DNA of 64,000 nucleotides. Origin: Cylindrospermum stagnale PCC 7417 (GTDB lineage: Bacteria; Cyanobacteriota; Cyanobacteriia; Cyanobacteriales; Nostocaceae). Location: assembly GCF_000317535.1 (NCBI RefSeq), contig NC_019757.1, positions 1,153,001-1,217,000 of the forward strand. The letters are read 5' to 3'. Of the stretch, positions 34,751 through 42,888 are shown piece after piece (position 1 is the first letter of the stretch; each line of letters opens with the position of its first letter). Made by a program: the position numbers and the translations under genes. The notes under the pieces are model-generated. The model had not been told where the DNA came from, did not search any database, and saw nothing but the letters and a program-made list of their open reading frames with translations.

Positions 34751-36913
34751 TCACGGTGCAACCCGCCAAATTTTGATGGTGTTGTCACCACTACCACTAA
34801 CAAGAGTCTTGCCATCGGTACTGATTGCGACGGAATTAACTGAATTGGAATGCCCCTTGAGGGTGCGGATTTCTTCTCCTGTAGCCAGATTCCACAGTTT
34901 GATAGTTTTGTCATCACTACCACTAAAAAGGGTTGTGCCATCGGCACTGATTGCGACGGAATAAACGTAACTGGAATGCCCATTAAGGGTGCGGATTTCT
35001 TCTCCTGTAGCCAGATTCCACAGTTTGATGGTTTGGTAACTACCACTAGCAAGGGTCTTGCCATCGGCACTGATTGCAACTTTATTAACCCAATCGGAAT
35101 GCCCCTTGAGGGTGCGGATTTCCTCTCCTGTCACCAGATTCCATAGTTTAATGGTTTTGTCATCACTACCACTAACAAGGGTCTTGCTATCGGCACTGAT
35201 TGCGACGGAATGAACCGAATCGGAATGTCCCTTGAGGGTGCGGATTTCTTCTCCTGTCGCCAAATTCCACAGTTTGATGGTTTTGTCTCTACTACCACTA
35301 GCAAGGGTTTTGCCATCTGGACTGATAGCGACTTCATTAACCCAACTGGAATGCCCCTTGAGGGTGCGAATTTCCTCTCCTGTCGCCAGATTCCACAGTT
35401 TGATTGTGTTGTCTCTACTACCACTAGCAAAGGTTTTGCCATCGGCACTGATAACGACGGAATAAACGTAACTAGAATGCCCCTTGAGGGTGCGAATTTC
35501 CTCTCCTGTCGCCAAATTCCACAGTTTGATTGTGTTGTCACCACTACCACTAGCAAGAGTCTTGCCATCGGCACTGATTGCGACGGAACGAACCGAACTG
35601 GAATGCCCATTGAGGGTTTTTTCTAAATAAGCACCTTTGAAACTAATACCAGTTCTATCTGAGGCTACGCTTGATTCATCTAGGGGTAATTCATGAATTG
35701 CCCCTACTACAGATAGTGGATTAGGAAGGAATCCATAGCTAGTATAAGTATAGATTTAAATGCCAGTTAAGCCCAATAATAAAACAATAGTAGTTAGTAC
35801 AAATCGTCTTCTAAATTTTAACCAGAAAATTACAATGCTGGGTAAAATTTGGTTTCTAAATTGCAACCGTAAGACACTAGGTTTTAGTAAAAATTGGTTT
35901 TTGAAATTACCTATTTTGTTTAGTATTATAGGTACAATTGGTATCTTTATTTGGAGTTGGGGTGGTGTTGCGTTCACCTGTGCTGAAATTGTTAGTGGTA
36001 AAGATACTTGCTGTGGTGCTTTCGGACTCAAATCATGAATAACTTCATCCGCAGATTGATAACGCTCATGAATATCTTTTTTCAACAACTTATCTATAAC
36101 TTTCCCTAATTCCCCACTCACCGAAATAGATAAATGTTGTCGCCAATTATTCACCCAAGCATAACCATTTTCCGCCCACAATTCAAAAGGATGAACCCCC
36201 GTCAACAGATGAAAACAAGTTGCACCTAAAGCAAATAAATCACTGGCTGGGTAAGCTTCACCACTTTTGATTTGTTCTAGTGGACTATAGCCATGAGAAC
36301 CTATTTGTGTTCCTATTTGCGTGTGAACTGTGACAGTTAACTGTTTCGATGCGCCAAAATCAATTAATACCAACTTTCCATCACTTTTACGGCGCATGAT
36401 ATTCTCTGGTTTAATATCTCTGTGAATAACATGGCGCTCATGAACAAACTTCAAAGGTGGTAATAAATCTAGTAATAATTCTTGAATTTGGCTTTCGTTA
36501 TATTTCCCGCTTTGTGCTAATTCATTTAATAAATTATCCCCTGCAATAAACTGCTGCACTAAATAGAGAAAATTATTCTCCTCAAAATAAGCAAAAAGCG
36601 TGGGTATTTGGGGATGTTCTCCTAAATCTTGTAAGCGTTTGGCTTCTTGGGCAAATAATTCCATCGCCTTTTTTAATGCCCAAGTTCCCTGCTGTTTTGG
36701 TGCAAGTTGTTTAATTACACAGGTTTCGTTTAGCTTATGGGTATCTTCGGCTAAATAAGTTTTACCAAAACCACCTTCGTTAGAAAGTACCCGCAGAACC
36801 CGAAAGCGATTGATTAATAATGGTACTAATGGCGTGCTACAAGCTTGGCAAAACTTGTTACTATCAGGGTTTAAGGGTTGGTGACACTCTGGGTTTAGGC
36901 AGCATATCATCAT
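34751..36913 (-). pseudogene. serine/threonine kinase-WD40 gene split by one in-frame stop
   Basis: The 5' part (36913-35759) encodes a zinc-ribbon-like CCLNPECHQPL...CQACSTPL, a kinase domain (GGFGKTY, catalytic HRDIKPENIM, DFGASKQL) and a transmembrane helix (TTIVLLLGLTGI), then TAA at 35758-35756. The same frame continues without another stop through a linker (IYTYTSYGFLPNPL...) into seven WD40 repeats of 42 residues and ends at 34751. Joined, it would be ~720 residues, like the intact paralogue at 18315-20312. The WD40 part has no usable start of its own. Either a CAA-to-TAA nonsense mutation, readthrough, or a kinase lacking its propeller. Confidence 0.85.
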
Positions 36914-36996
36914 CTGTGTCGGGTAGCTGTTTAACCCTTATGATAAAGCCTAAGTGATTCTCGTTTGTATGCAATACACTTTGACCTCTCTCCAAA

Positions 36997-37084
36997 CCTC
37001 TCTCCTAAAAGGAGAGAGGCTTTAAGTCCGGCTCCCCTTCCAGCAACAAAAGTTTTTCCTTTCCCCTCCCCTCGTAGGGGAGGG
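36997..37084. repeat. two GC-rich inverted repeats
   Basis: 9-bp perfect stems at 36997-37005/37011-37019 and 37064-37072/37076-37084, of the cctctcc/ggagagg type seen also at 29018. They lie between the divergent kinase pseudogene and arsR. Confidence 0.6.
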
Positions 37085-37207
37085 TTAGGGAGAGGCAGGG
37101 AAGGGGTTGGGGGTTAGGTCTGTATTAAACTCAACGGAGAAGCGCTATAAGTGATTTTGCTACCTAGGTTGGTGATATAGCAATCTTATTTGATTTTCGA
37201 GAAGTTA

Positions 37208-37525
37208 ATGCCCACTCCTCCTGCCACAATTCCCCATCTCATTGCTGAAGGTTTTCATGCCCTTTCTGACCCTATCAGAATTAGGGTGTTAGAACTGTTG
37301 CGACAACAAGAACTCTGCGTCTGTGACTTGTGCGATGCTTTAGAGGTAAATCAGTCAAAACTATCTTTTCACCTGAAAACCCTTAAGGAAGCTGGCTTAG
37401 TCCACTCCCGTCAGGAAGGACGCTGGATTTATTACAGCTTGAATGTTGCCCAATTTAGCGTTTTAGAGGAATATTTGGCAGGTTTTAGCCATAATATTCT
37501 AATTTCCCCTGCACGTCCCTGCTAA
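37208..37525 (+). CDS. arsR: ArsR-family arsenite-responsive repressor
   Basis: 105 residues from the ATG at 37208 (in-frame TTG at 37190 is the alternative). The winged HTH spans ~10-95, with the metalloid-binding motif ELCVCDLCDAL in helix alpha3 (three cysteines) and the recognition helix VNQSKLSFHLKTLKEAGLV. It represses the arsenic genes until As(III) or Sb(III) binds. It is first in the arsenic island; two ArsR-type dyads follow in the gap before the next gene. Confidence 0.93.
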   Translation: MPTPPATIPHLIAEGFHALSDPIRIRVLELLRQQELCVCDLCDALEVNQSKLSFHLKTLKEAGLVHSRQEGRWIYYSLNVAQFSVLEEYLAGFSHNILISPARPC

Positions 37526-37540
37526 GACCTTAGCTAATGC

Positions 37541-37556
37541 ATCAACTTTTTTTGAT
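37541..37556. promoter_or_regulatory. putative ArsR operator 1
   Basis: ATCAA-N6-TTGAT, matching the dyad described for ArsR proteins. It overlaps a terminator-like hairpin (37538-37545/37552-37559 followed by T), so it may also end the arsR transcript. Confidence 0.55.
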
Positions 37557-37593
37557 GTATTTTTGTGTATTGTGTTATCGTTTACATTGACAT

Positions 37594-37609
37594 ATCAAGT
37601 TTTTTTGAA
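37594..37609. promoter_or_regulatory. putative ArsR operator 2 within the promoter
   Basis: ATCAA-N6-TTGAA with the same N5 T-run as operator 1, 53 bp (five helical turns) downstream. It begins one base after a -35-like TTGACA (37587-37592). Repression of the pstS-aqp-arsH-arsC transcript is inferred. Confidence 0.5.
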
Positions 37610-37641
37610 ATGATAGAAATATAACTTTGATATCCAGTCAA

Positions 37642-38700
37642 ATGAAGGCAATACCAAGGAAATTAGCTTTTGCACTTGGAACGTTGGCTTTTGCGACCAG
37701 TTGCACAGCCACATCCAATTCATCAACTCAAACTCAGCAGCCGCAAAAGGTAACACCAGTAACTGATGCAGCGACAGTCACGACAATTAAAATAGATGGT
37801 TCTAGTACAGTTTATCCAATTACCCAGGCGATCGCTAAAGAGTTTCCAGCAAACTCCAAAAACAACACGCTAATCAAAGTCGGCATTTCCGGTACTGGTG
37901 GGGGTTTTGAAAAATTCTGCGCTGGAGAAACAGACATCAATAACGCCTCTCGACCGATTACCCAGGTAGAGATGGCAGCTTGTAAAAAAAATGGTATCAG
38001 TTATATAGAATTACCCATTGCCTTTGATGCCTTGACCATTGCCGTTCATCCCCAAAACGACTGGGCAAAAGATATCACAGTTGCAGAATTAAAAAAGATG
38101 TGGGAACCGGAAGCCCAAGGAAAAATCACCCGTTGGAACCAGGTACGCGCTTCTTGGCCTAATCGCCCAATAAAATTATATGGTGCTGGTGATAAGTCTG
38201 GAACTTTTGACTACTTCACAGAAGCAATTGTTGGTAAAGCCAAAGCCAGCCGCAAAGACTACACAGCCAGCGAAAATGATGATGTTTTAGTTGCAGGTAT
38301 CAATAAAGATCTAAATGCCTTGGGTTATTTTGGCTATGCTTACTACGAAGAAAACAAAGATAAGTTAAAAGTCGTAGCAGTTAACAGCGGTACAGGTTCC
38401 GTCATCCCATCACGGGAAACAGTAGAAAAAGCCAATTATCAACCACTTTCTCGACCTTTATTTATCTATGTAAATCTTTGGTCTAGTAAAAACAAAGGTG
38501 TGGTGTACCAGTTCGCAGATTTCTACATTCAGAAAGCATCAAAAATAGCCCGTTCTGTGGGCTATGTACCTTTATCAGATGAAGCCTACAAAATTGATTA
38601 TGTTCATTTATATAAAGGCAAAGTAGGAACAGTGTTTGGCGGAAAAGCCCAGCTAGACCTCACCCTGGGGGAGTTATTACGGAAACAAAAGCAGTTTTAG
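37642..38700 (+). CDS. PstS/SphX-like phosphate (oxyanion)-binding lipoprotein
   Basis: 352 residues from the ATG at 37642 (a TTG at 37627 adds five). Lipoprotein signal with lipobox ATSC (~22), then a periplasmic type II binding fold: KIDGSSTVYPITQAIA (~55), SGTGGGFEKFCAGETDINNASRPI (~95-115) and YGAGDKSGTFDYFTEAI (~185), the residues that cradle phosphate in PstS. No pstCAB permease follows; instead it sits in an arsenic operon, 4 bp before the aquaglyceroporin gene. It may sense or trap arsenate or phosphate. Confidence 0.87.
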   Translation: MKAIPRKLAFALGTLAFATSCTATSNSSTQTQQPQKVTPVTDAATVTTIKIDGSSTVYPITQAIAKEFPANSKNNTLIKVGISGTGGGFEKFCAGETDINNASRPITQVEMAACKKNGISYIELPIAFDALTIAVHPQNDWAKDITVAELKKMWEPEAQGKITRWNQVRASWPNRPIKLYGAGDKSGTFDYFTEAIVGKAKASRKDYTASENDDVLVAGINKDLNALGYFGYAYYEENKDKLKVVAVNSGTGSVIPSRETVEKANYQPLSRPLFIYVNLWSSKNKGVVYQFADFYIQKASKIARSVGYVPLSDEAYKIDYVHLYKGKVGTVFGGKAQLDLTLGELLRKQKQF

Positions 38701-38704
38701 ATTG

Positions 38705-39394
38705 ATGAAGTCATTTTTTCAGGAAGTTTATCAATTTAGGCGAGAAGCTTTAGCAGAAGCCATTGGCACTTTTACCTTAGTATTTGCGGGTACTGGTGCA
38801 GTGATGGTAAACAACATTAGTCAAGGCGCTATTACTCATTTAGGTATCAGTTTTGTCTTTGGGGCGGTGGTAGCAGCACTGATATACGGGATTGGTCATC
38901 TGAGCGGCGCACACTTTAACCCAGCGGTGACACTGGCATTTTGGACAAGTGGTTTTTTCTCTAAGGGACGAGTAATACCGTATATTTTAGCACAACTGTT
39001 TGGTGCGATCGCAGCTTCCGCCTTACTGCTAACTAGTTTGGGACGAGTTGCCAACCTGGGAGCTACTCTACCACTGCATGGCAATTGGTGGCAATCTTTG
39101 GTGCTAGAAACCGTTCTTACCTTCATTTTGATGTTTGTGATTTTGGGTTCGGGGCTAGACCGTCGCGCACATATCGGTTTTGCTGGGTTAGCTATTGGTT
39201 TAACGGTGGGAATGGAAGCGGCATTTATGGGGCCAATTACTGGCGCAAGTATGAATCCGGCCCGTTCTTTTGGCCCTGCTTTTGTGGGGGGAATTTGGCA
39301 GCATCATTGGGTTTATTGGGTTGCACCAATTTTAGGGGCGCAATTAGCCGTGATGGTTTACAGGCAACTTTCTCACGGTTTTAGGGATTTTTAA
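38705..39394 (+). CDS. aquaglyceroporin of the arsenic operon (AqpS-like)
   Basis: 229 residues, six hydrophobic helices and both pore motifs HFNPAVTLAF (~65) and SMNPARSFGP (~180). MIP-family channel. In rhizobial ars operons an aquaglyceroporin (AqpS) replaces ArsB/Acr3 and lets arsenite, formed inside by ArsC, leave down its gradient. The same arrangement is seen here, as no arsB or acr3 is present in the island. The start is ATG at 38705, just after the PstS-like gene's stop. Confidence 0.88.
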   Translation: MKSFFQEVYQFRREALAEAIGTFTLVFAGTGAVMVNNISQGAITHLGISFVFGAVVAALIYGIGHLSGAHFNPAVTLAFWTSGFFSKGRVIPYILAQLFGAIAASALLLTSLGRVANLGATLPLHGNWWQSLVLETVLTFILMFVILGSGLDRRAHIGFAGLAIGLTVGMEAAFMGPITGASMNPARSFGPAFVGGIWQHHWVYWVAPILGAQLAVMVYRQLSHGFRDF

Positions 39395-39506
39395 GAATTA
39401 GGAGAAAATAAAGATAAACTAACCGCTCCAGGCGCAGAAAACGCAGAGATTTAGATATGAAAAAACATTAGTTTTTTAGGATAATTCTGTTAGTTAGAGT
39501 TGATTA

Positions 39507-40184
39507 ATGGTTTCTATGACTTCTTTTGAACATCCACCAAGAATATTGTTTTTATATGGCTCTTTGCGAGTGCGTTCATATAGCCGCTTGTTAGCAGAAG
39601 AAGCCGCGAGAATCATTGAGGGTTTTGGGGCTGAAGTCCGGTTTTTTAATCCTGATGAATTGCCCATTTATGGCAGTGTGCCAGATACTCACCCTAAAGT
39701 AAAGGAATTACGGGAATTGAGTATCTGGTCTGAAGCTCAAGTATGGTCTTCTCCTGAAATGCACGGGAATATTACTGGCATTATGAAGAACCAAATTGAC
39801 TGGATTCCTCTCAGTTTAGGGGCAGTCAGACCAACTCAAGGTAGAACTTTGGCAGTAATGCAAGTAAGTGGTGGTTCTCAGTCTTTCAATGCTGTGAATA
39901 CAATGCGAATTTTGGGGCGTTGGATGCGAATGTTTACGATTCCAAATCAGTCATCTGTGGCGAAAGCTTACCAAGAGTTTAACGAAGATGGAACAATGAA
40001 AAATTCACCTTACCGCGATCGCGTTATTGATGTCATGGAAGAACTTTATAAATTTACATTGCTGTTGCGCGACCAGGTTGATTACCTCACAGACCGCTAC
40101 AGCGAACGTAAAGAAAAAGCAGCAGCAGAAACTGTCAGGTTAGCAAATAGTGCCCTGGAAGTTAATGCTAATCAAAGCTCATAA
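39507..40184 (+). CDS. arsH: ArsH, NADPH-dependent FMN reductase
   Basis: 225 residues, the usual ArsH length. Flavodoxin-like fold with FMN phosphate loop [17 protein letters not shown] (~16-32), [18 protein letters not shown] (~83-100) and [22 protein letters not shown] (~115-135). It oxidises trivalent organoarsenicals and reduces azo or quinone compounds with NADPH in other organisms. 112 bp downstream of the channel gene. Confidence 0.94.
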   Translation: MVSMTSFEHPPRILFLYGSLRVRSYSRLLAEEAARIIEGFGAEVRFFNPDELPIYGSVPDTHPKVKELRELSIWSEAQVWSSPEMHGNITGIMKNQIDWIPLSLGAVRPTQGRTLAVMQVSGGSQSFNAVNTMRILGRWMRMFTIPNQSSVAKAYQEFNEDGTMKNSPYRDRVIDVMEELYKFTLLLRDQVDYLTDRYSERKEKAAAETVRLANSALEVNANQSS

Positions 40185-40230
40185 AAGTTTCTTTTAGTTA
40201 ACCTAACAACAACTAACAATCAATAAAATC

Positions 40231-40626
40231 ATGAAAAAAGTAATGTTTGTTTGCAAAAAAAATTCCCGCCGTTCCCAAATGGCAGAGGGTTTTGCTAGAA
40301 CTTTAGGAGCAGGTAAAATTGTTGTCAATAGTTCAGGTTTAGCTGGTAGTCAAGTAGACCCCATCACTGTAGATGTGATGTCAGAAATAGGCATTGATAT
40401 TAGTAGTCAAATTTCTCAGCCATTAAGCGATTTTCAGCCTGAAGATTATGATGCTGTGATTTCTTTATGCGGTTGTGGGGTTAATTTGCCCGAAGCATGG
40501 CTGGTAAGAGAAGTTTTTGAAGATTGGCAACTCGACGATCCAGAAGGACACTCAATTGATACTTTTCGCCGTGTACGCGATGAAGTTAAAGAACGAGTAT
40601 TAAAACTGATTACATCCCTAGGTTAG
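40231..40626 (+). CDS. arsC: ArsC, LMW-phosphatase-type arsenate reductase
   Basis: 131 residues. The N-terminal anion loop VCKKNSRRSQMAEG (C-x5-R) is the low-molecular-weight tyrosine-phosphatase fold, and CGCGVNLPEAW (~90) supplies the further redox cysteines. It reduces arsenate to arsenite. The form resembles Synechocystis ArsC, which uses glutathione/glutaredoxin. Last gene of the arsenic operon. Confidence 0.92.
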   Translation: MKKVMFVCKKNSRRSQMAEGFARTLGAGKIVVNSSGLAGSQVDPITVDVMSEIGIDISSQISQPLSDFQPEDYDAVISLCGCGVNLPEAWLVREVFEDWQLDDPEGHSIDTFRRVRDEVKERVLKLITSLG

Positions 40627-40687
40627 CTAGTTAGAGGCTGTTTATCAAGCTAACTTAAGTTAGGATTTATAAAGGATTCCTCTATTT

Positions 40688-40840
40688 TAGGACTTACGCA
40701 TTGACAAACAATGCTAAATATGTAGGTTGGTTTGACTCACTGAAAATCTTAATCCGTGCGTTAGGGAACGCACCCTACAAGTCAGAACACCATTAAAAAT
40801 GTCCAATATTAGGATGAATTTCCAAAGGAAGTAAGTCCTA
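40688..40840. repeat. 153-bp MITE-like element, TAGGACTTAC termini
   Basis: Starts TAGGACTTACGCA and ends with the complementary AGTAAGTCCTA. A second element with the same termini lies at 48285-48404. No coding capacity. The flanks 40627-40687 and 40841-40944 hold nothing further. Confidence 0.55.
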
Positions 40841-40944
40841 TATTTCAGAATAGGGGAATTTAATGTCTGTTACCGAAATGAGATGTGGGCGAAGCAATAT
40901 TTTAGACAATTGCTTTCTCGCCCATAAATTTGCATCGGTGAAAC

Positions 40945-41319
40945 TTAAAAAGTTGGCATAGATGGTAGAGGTATAGTTATGGTTATGGCATTTTTTGTCG
41001 GTGGAGTTCTCTTGGATGGGTCAAGCTCACCTAGGCGAGGTAATTTACTTGCGGGTAAAGGAGAGTAAAAGGGGGCTGTACCAAGTCCACCATATCCTAT
41101 CCCTAGTGGGATGCTTTTGCTATTTCCTCCCGTAGACGGAGTAGTACTTTTATTTGTTTCTGTAGTCTCAGGATTATCGCTCGCCCCACCGCATACTTGC
41201 TCGGCTGTAGTATCGGTAAGTTCTTCCACTAGAGCCAGTGAACAAATTTTAATTTCTACTTGTTTGTAATCAGTGCTGGCGGACTTGGGGGATTTTGTTG
41301 CTTTTTTTGCGGCGAACAT
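40945..41319 (-). CDS. possible double-glycine-leader precursor peptide
   Basis: 124 residues. The N-terminal ~45 residues end in VEELTDTTAEQVCGGA, closely matching the (E)LTDxxxExVxGG leader ends of cyanobacterial exported peptides cleaved after GG. The remainder (~80 residues) is Thr/Ser/Pro/Gly-rich with a GIGYGGLG stretch and one SPLPASKLPRLGELDPSKR segment; no cysteine is left after the leader. No modification enzyme or peptidase-containing ABC transporter is adjacent. Candidate secreted or ribosomal natural product; could also be an unrelated small protein. Confidence 0.5.
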   Translation of the reverse strand: MFAAKKATKSPKSASTDYKQVEIKICSLALVEELTDTTAEQVCGGASDNPETTETNKSTTPSTGGNSKSIPLGIGYGGLGTAPFYSPLPASKLPRLGELDPSKRTPPTKNAITITIPLPSMPTF

Positions 41320-41658
41320 TTATTTAGTCCATTTTCATAACGCACTTTGCCAGAATAAATTAAACAAATTAAATTTAGAATGCCCCTTTGGAGATAATTT
41401 TTTGTCGAAATAATTTTAGTTATTTTTTCTTGAACCTTTAATAAGTAATTGCTAATTGTTAAACTTTGTGATGTATTGCCGTAAATAGAGATAATGTATA
41501 TATGCCAGCGCAGTTGATATCAATGCTTGATTTAGCAAGGAGCAAATATATCTATCTAAGGTATAGTTAATTTTATATCTAAAGAAGGGTAGCTATAGTA
41601 ATGCTCTAAAAATACAATACTTGCTTGACCAAATTGTATATTTATCCACACAGTTGTT
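41320..41658. other. AT-rich gap without recognised features
   Basis: Divergent intergenic region that must carry the promoters of both flanking genes. No ORF, repeat or strong hairpin was seen. Confidence 0.5.
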
Positions 41659-42690
41659 GTGATTGATCAACAATCTAAAAATCTCCTTAATCCGCAATTG
41701 AAAAAAGCTTCAGGGGAGGGCTATAAATTTAGCTGGTTAGACTGGTTTTGTCTATGGTATCCCCCAGGCTGGCTGATTTTATTTAATCGTCACTGGCAGC
41801 ACTATCATAGCGATCCAGATGGTTGGAATTGGCTGGAATATGGATTATTTTTGATTCCTGGCGGCTTTTATTTAGCTATGCTGAGTCGCTGGTTACGTCT
41901 TGGTTGTCGTTCGCCACGAAAAGAAATAGGGGAATTTGATCCTAACTATCAACAAGCTTTTCGGGAAGAAGTTCTCGCTCCCATCGTTAAATCTTATTTT
42001 CGTGGGGAATTGCAACAAATTGATAATTTGCCGCGCACAGGCCCAATAATTGTGGCCATGAATCACGCAGGTATGAGTTTTCCTTGGGATTTTATCACCT
42101 TGGGTTATTTATTAAGTCAAGCGCGAGGATGGGTGGTGCAACCCCTAGCAGAAGTATCATTGTTTGAGCATCCTTGGGTAATTTGGTGGTTACCACCTAG
42201 ATGGTCACAGGTGTTAGGTGCTGTGAGAGCAGAGTTAAATGATTTTGCAGCGGCGATCCAAGCGGATAAAACTGTTCTCTATGCGCCTGAAGGTTTACGG
42301 GGGCCGCTTAAAGGTTGGCGAAGACGTTATCAACTGCAAAAGTTTGATGTGAGTTTTATTCAGTTAAGCGATCGCTATCAGATTCCCATTCTCCCAGTTA
42401 TTTGCATTGGCAATGAGTCTCTACATCCTTGGACTGTAAATCTTAAAAAATTGCAACGATTATTCAAACTACCATTCTTGCCTTTCTCACCTTTGATGCT
42501 GGTCTTGATTCTGTTTCCCTCAATGGGAGTGTGGGCAATGAGAACTCGCCTACAGTACATTATTCAGCCTTTGGAACCGGCCGGACTGGACAATCACTCC
42601 GGCAAAAGTCGTACAGCGGTTTATCAACAGGCACAACAATTACGAGAAAAACTGCAACAACAGATTTATGAATCGCTTCATACTAATTAA
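41659..42690 (+). CDS. lysophospholipid acyltransferase-like protein
   Basis: 343 residues with GTG start. PlsC-type acyltransferase blocks: MNHAGMSFPWDF (~134, His and Asp of a stretched HX4D motif), APEGLRGPLKGWRR (~213, equivalent to EGTRS) and IPILPVICIGNE (~240). One or two hydrophobic segments at the N-terminus (~30-80) suggest membrane association. It probably acylates a lysolipid or glycolipid; the widened H-x7-D spacing is unusual and makes the donor and acceptor uncertain. Confidence 0.75.
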   Translation: MIDQQSKNLLNPQLKKASGEGYKFSWLDWFCLWYPPGWLILFNRHWQHYHSDPDGWNWLEYGLFLIPGGFYLAMLSRWLRLGCRSPRKEIGEFDPNYQQAFREEVLAPIVKSYFRGELQQIDNLPRTGPIIVAMNHAGMSFPWDFITLGYLLSQARGWVVQPLAEVSLFEHPWVIWWLPPRWSQVLGAVRAELNDFAAAIQADKTVLYAPEGLRGPLKGWRRRYQLQKFDVSFIQLSDRYQIPILPVICIGNESLHPWTVNLKKLQRLFKLPFLPFSPLMLVLILFPSMGVWAMRTRLQYIIQPLEPAGLDNHSGKSRTAVYQQAQQLREKLQQQIYESLHTN

Positions 42691-42888
42691 TGGATTTTAG
42701 TCAACTCCACAAGGTATAGTTTACCAAATTATAAATTACCTGTTACGTTAGTAATAATTTTTACTAGCAATATTTGTGCTAAGTAAATTAATTTAGTACT
42801 TAATCTATAAAAGTATATTTGCTGCAAAAATAACAGTATAACTTAAGTGATCTGCATAGGGTTAATTCAGTATTTACGCTTAAAAGAA

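Noticed and set aside
34773-35626. Plus-strand repetitive ORFs opposite the WD40 repeats
   Set aside because: They repeat every 126 bp only because they mirror the WD40 units; the minus-strand reading is a genuine propeller.
35760-36038. Plus-strand 92-codon ORF opposite the kinase C-terminal region
   Set aside because: Shadow frame; the minus strand carries the kinase and transmembrane segment.
37541-37556. Reading the arsR 3' hairpin only as a terminator
   Set aside because: The same sequence is a perfect ATCAA-N6-TTGAT dyad repeated 53 bp downstream, so an operator is at least as likely.
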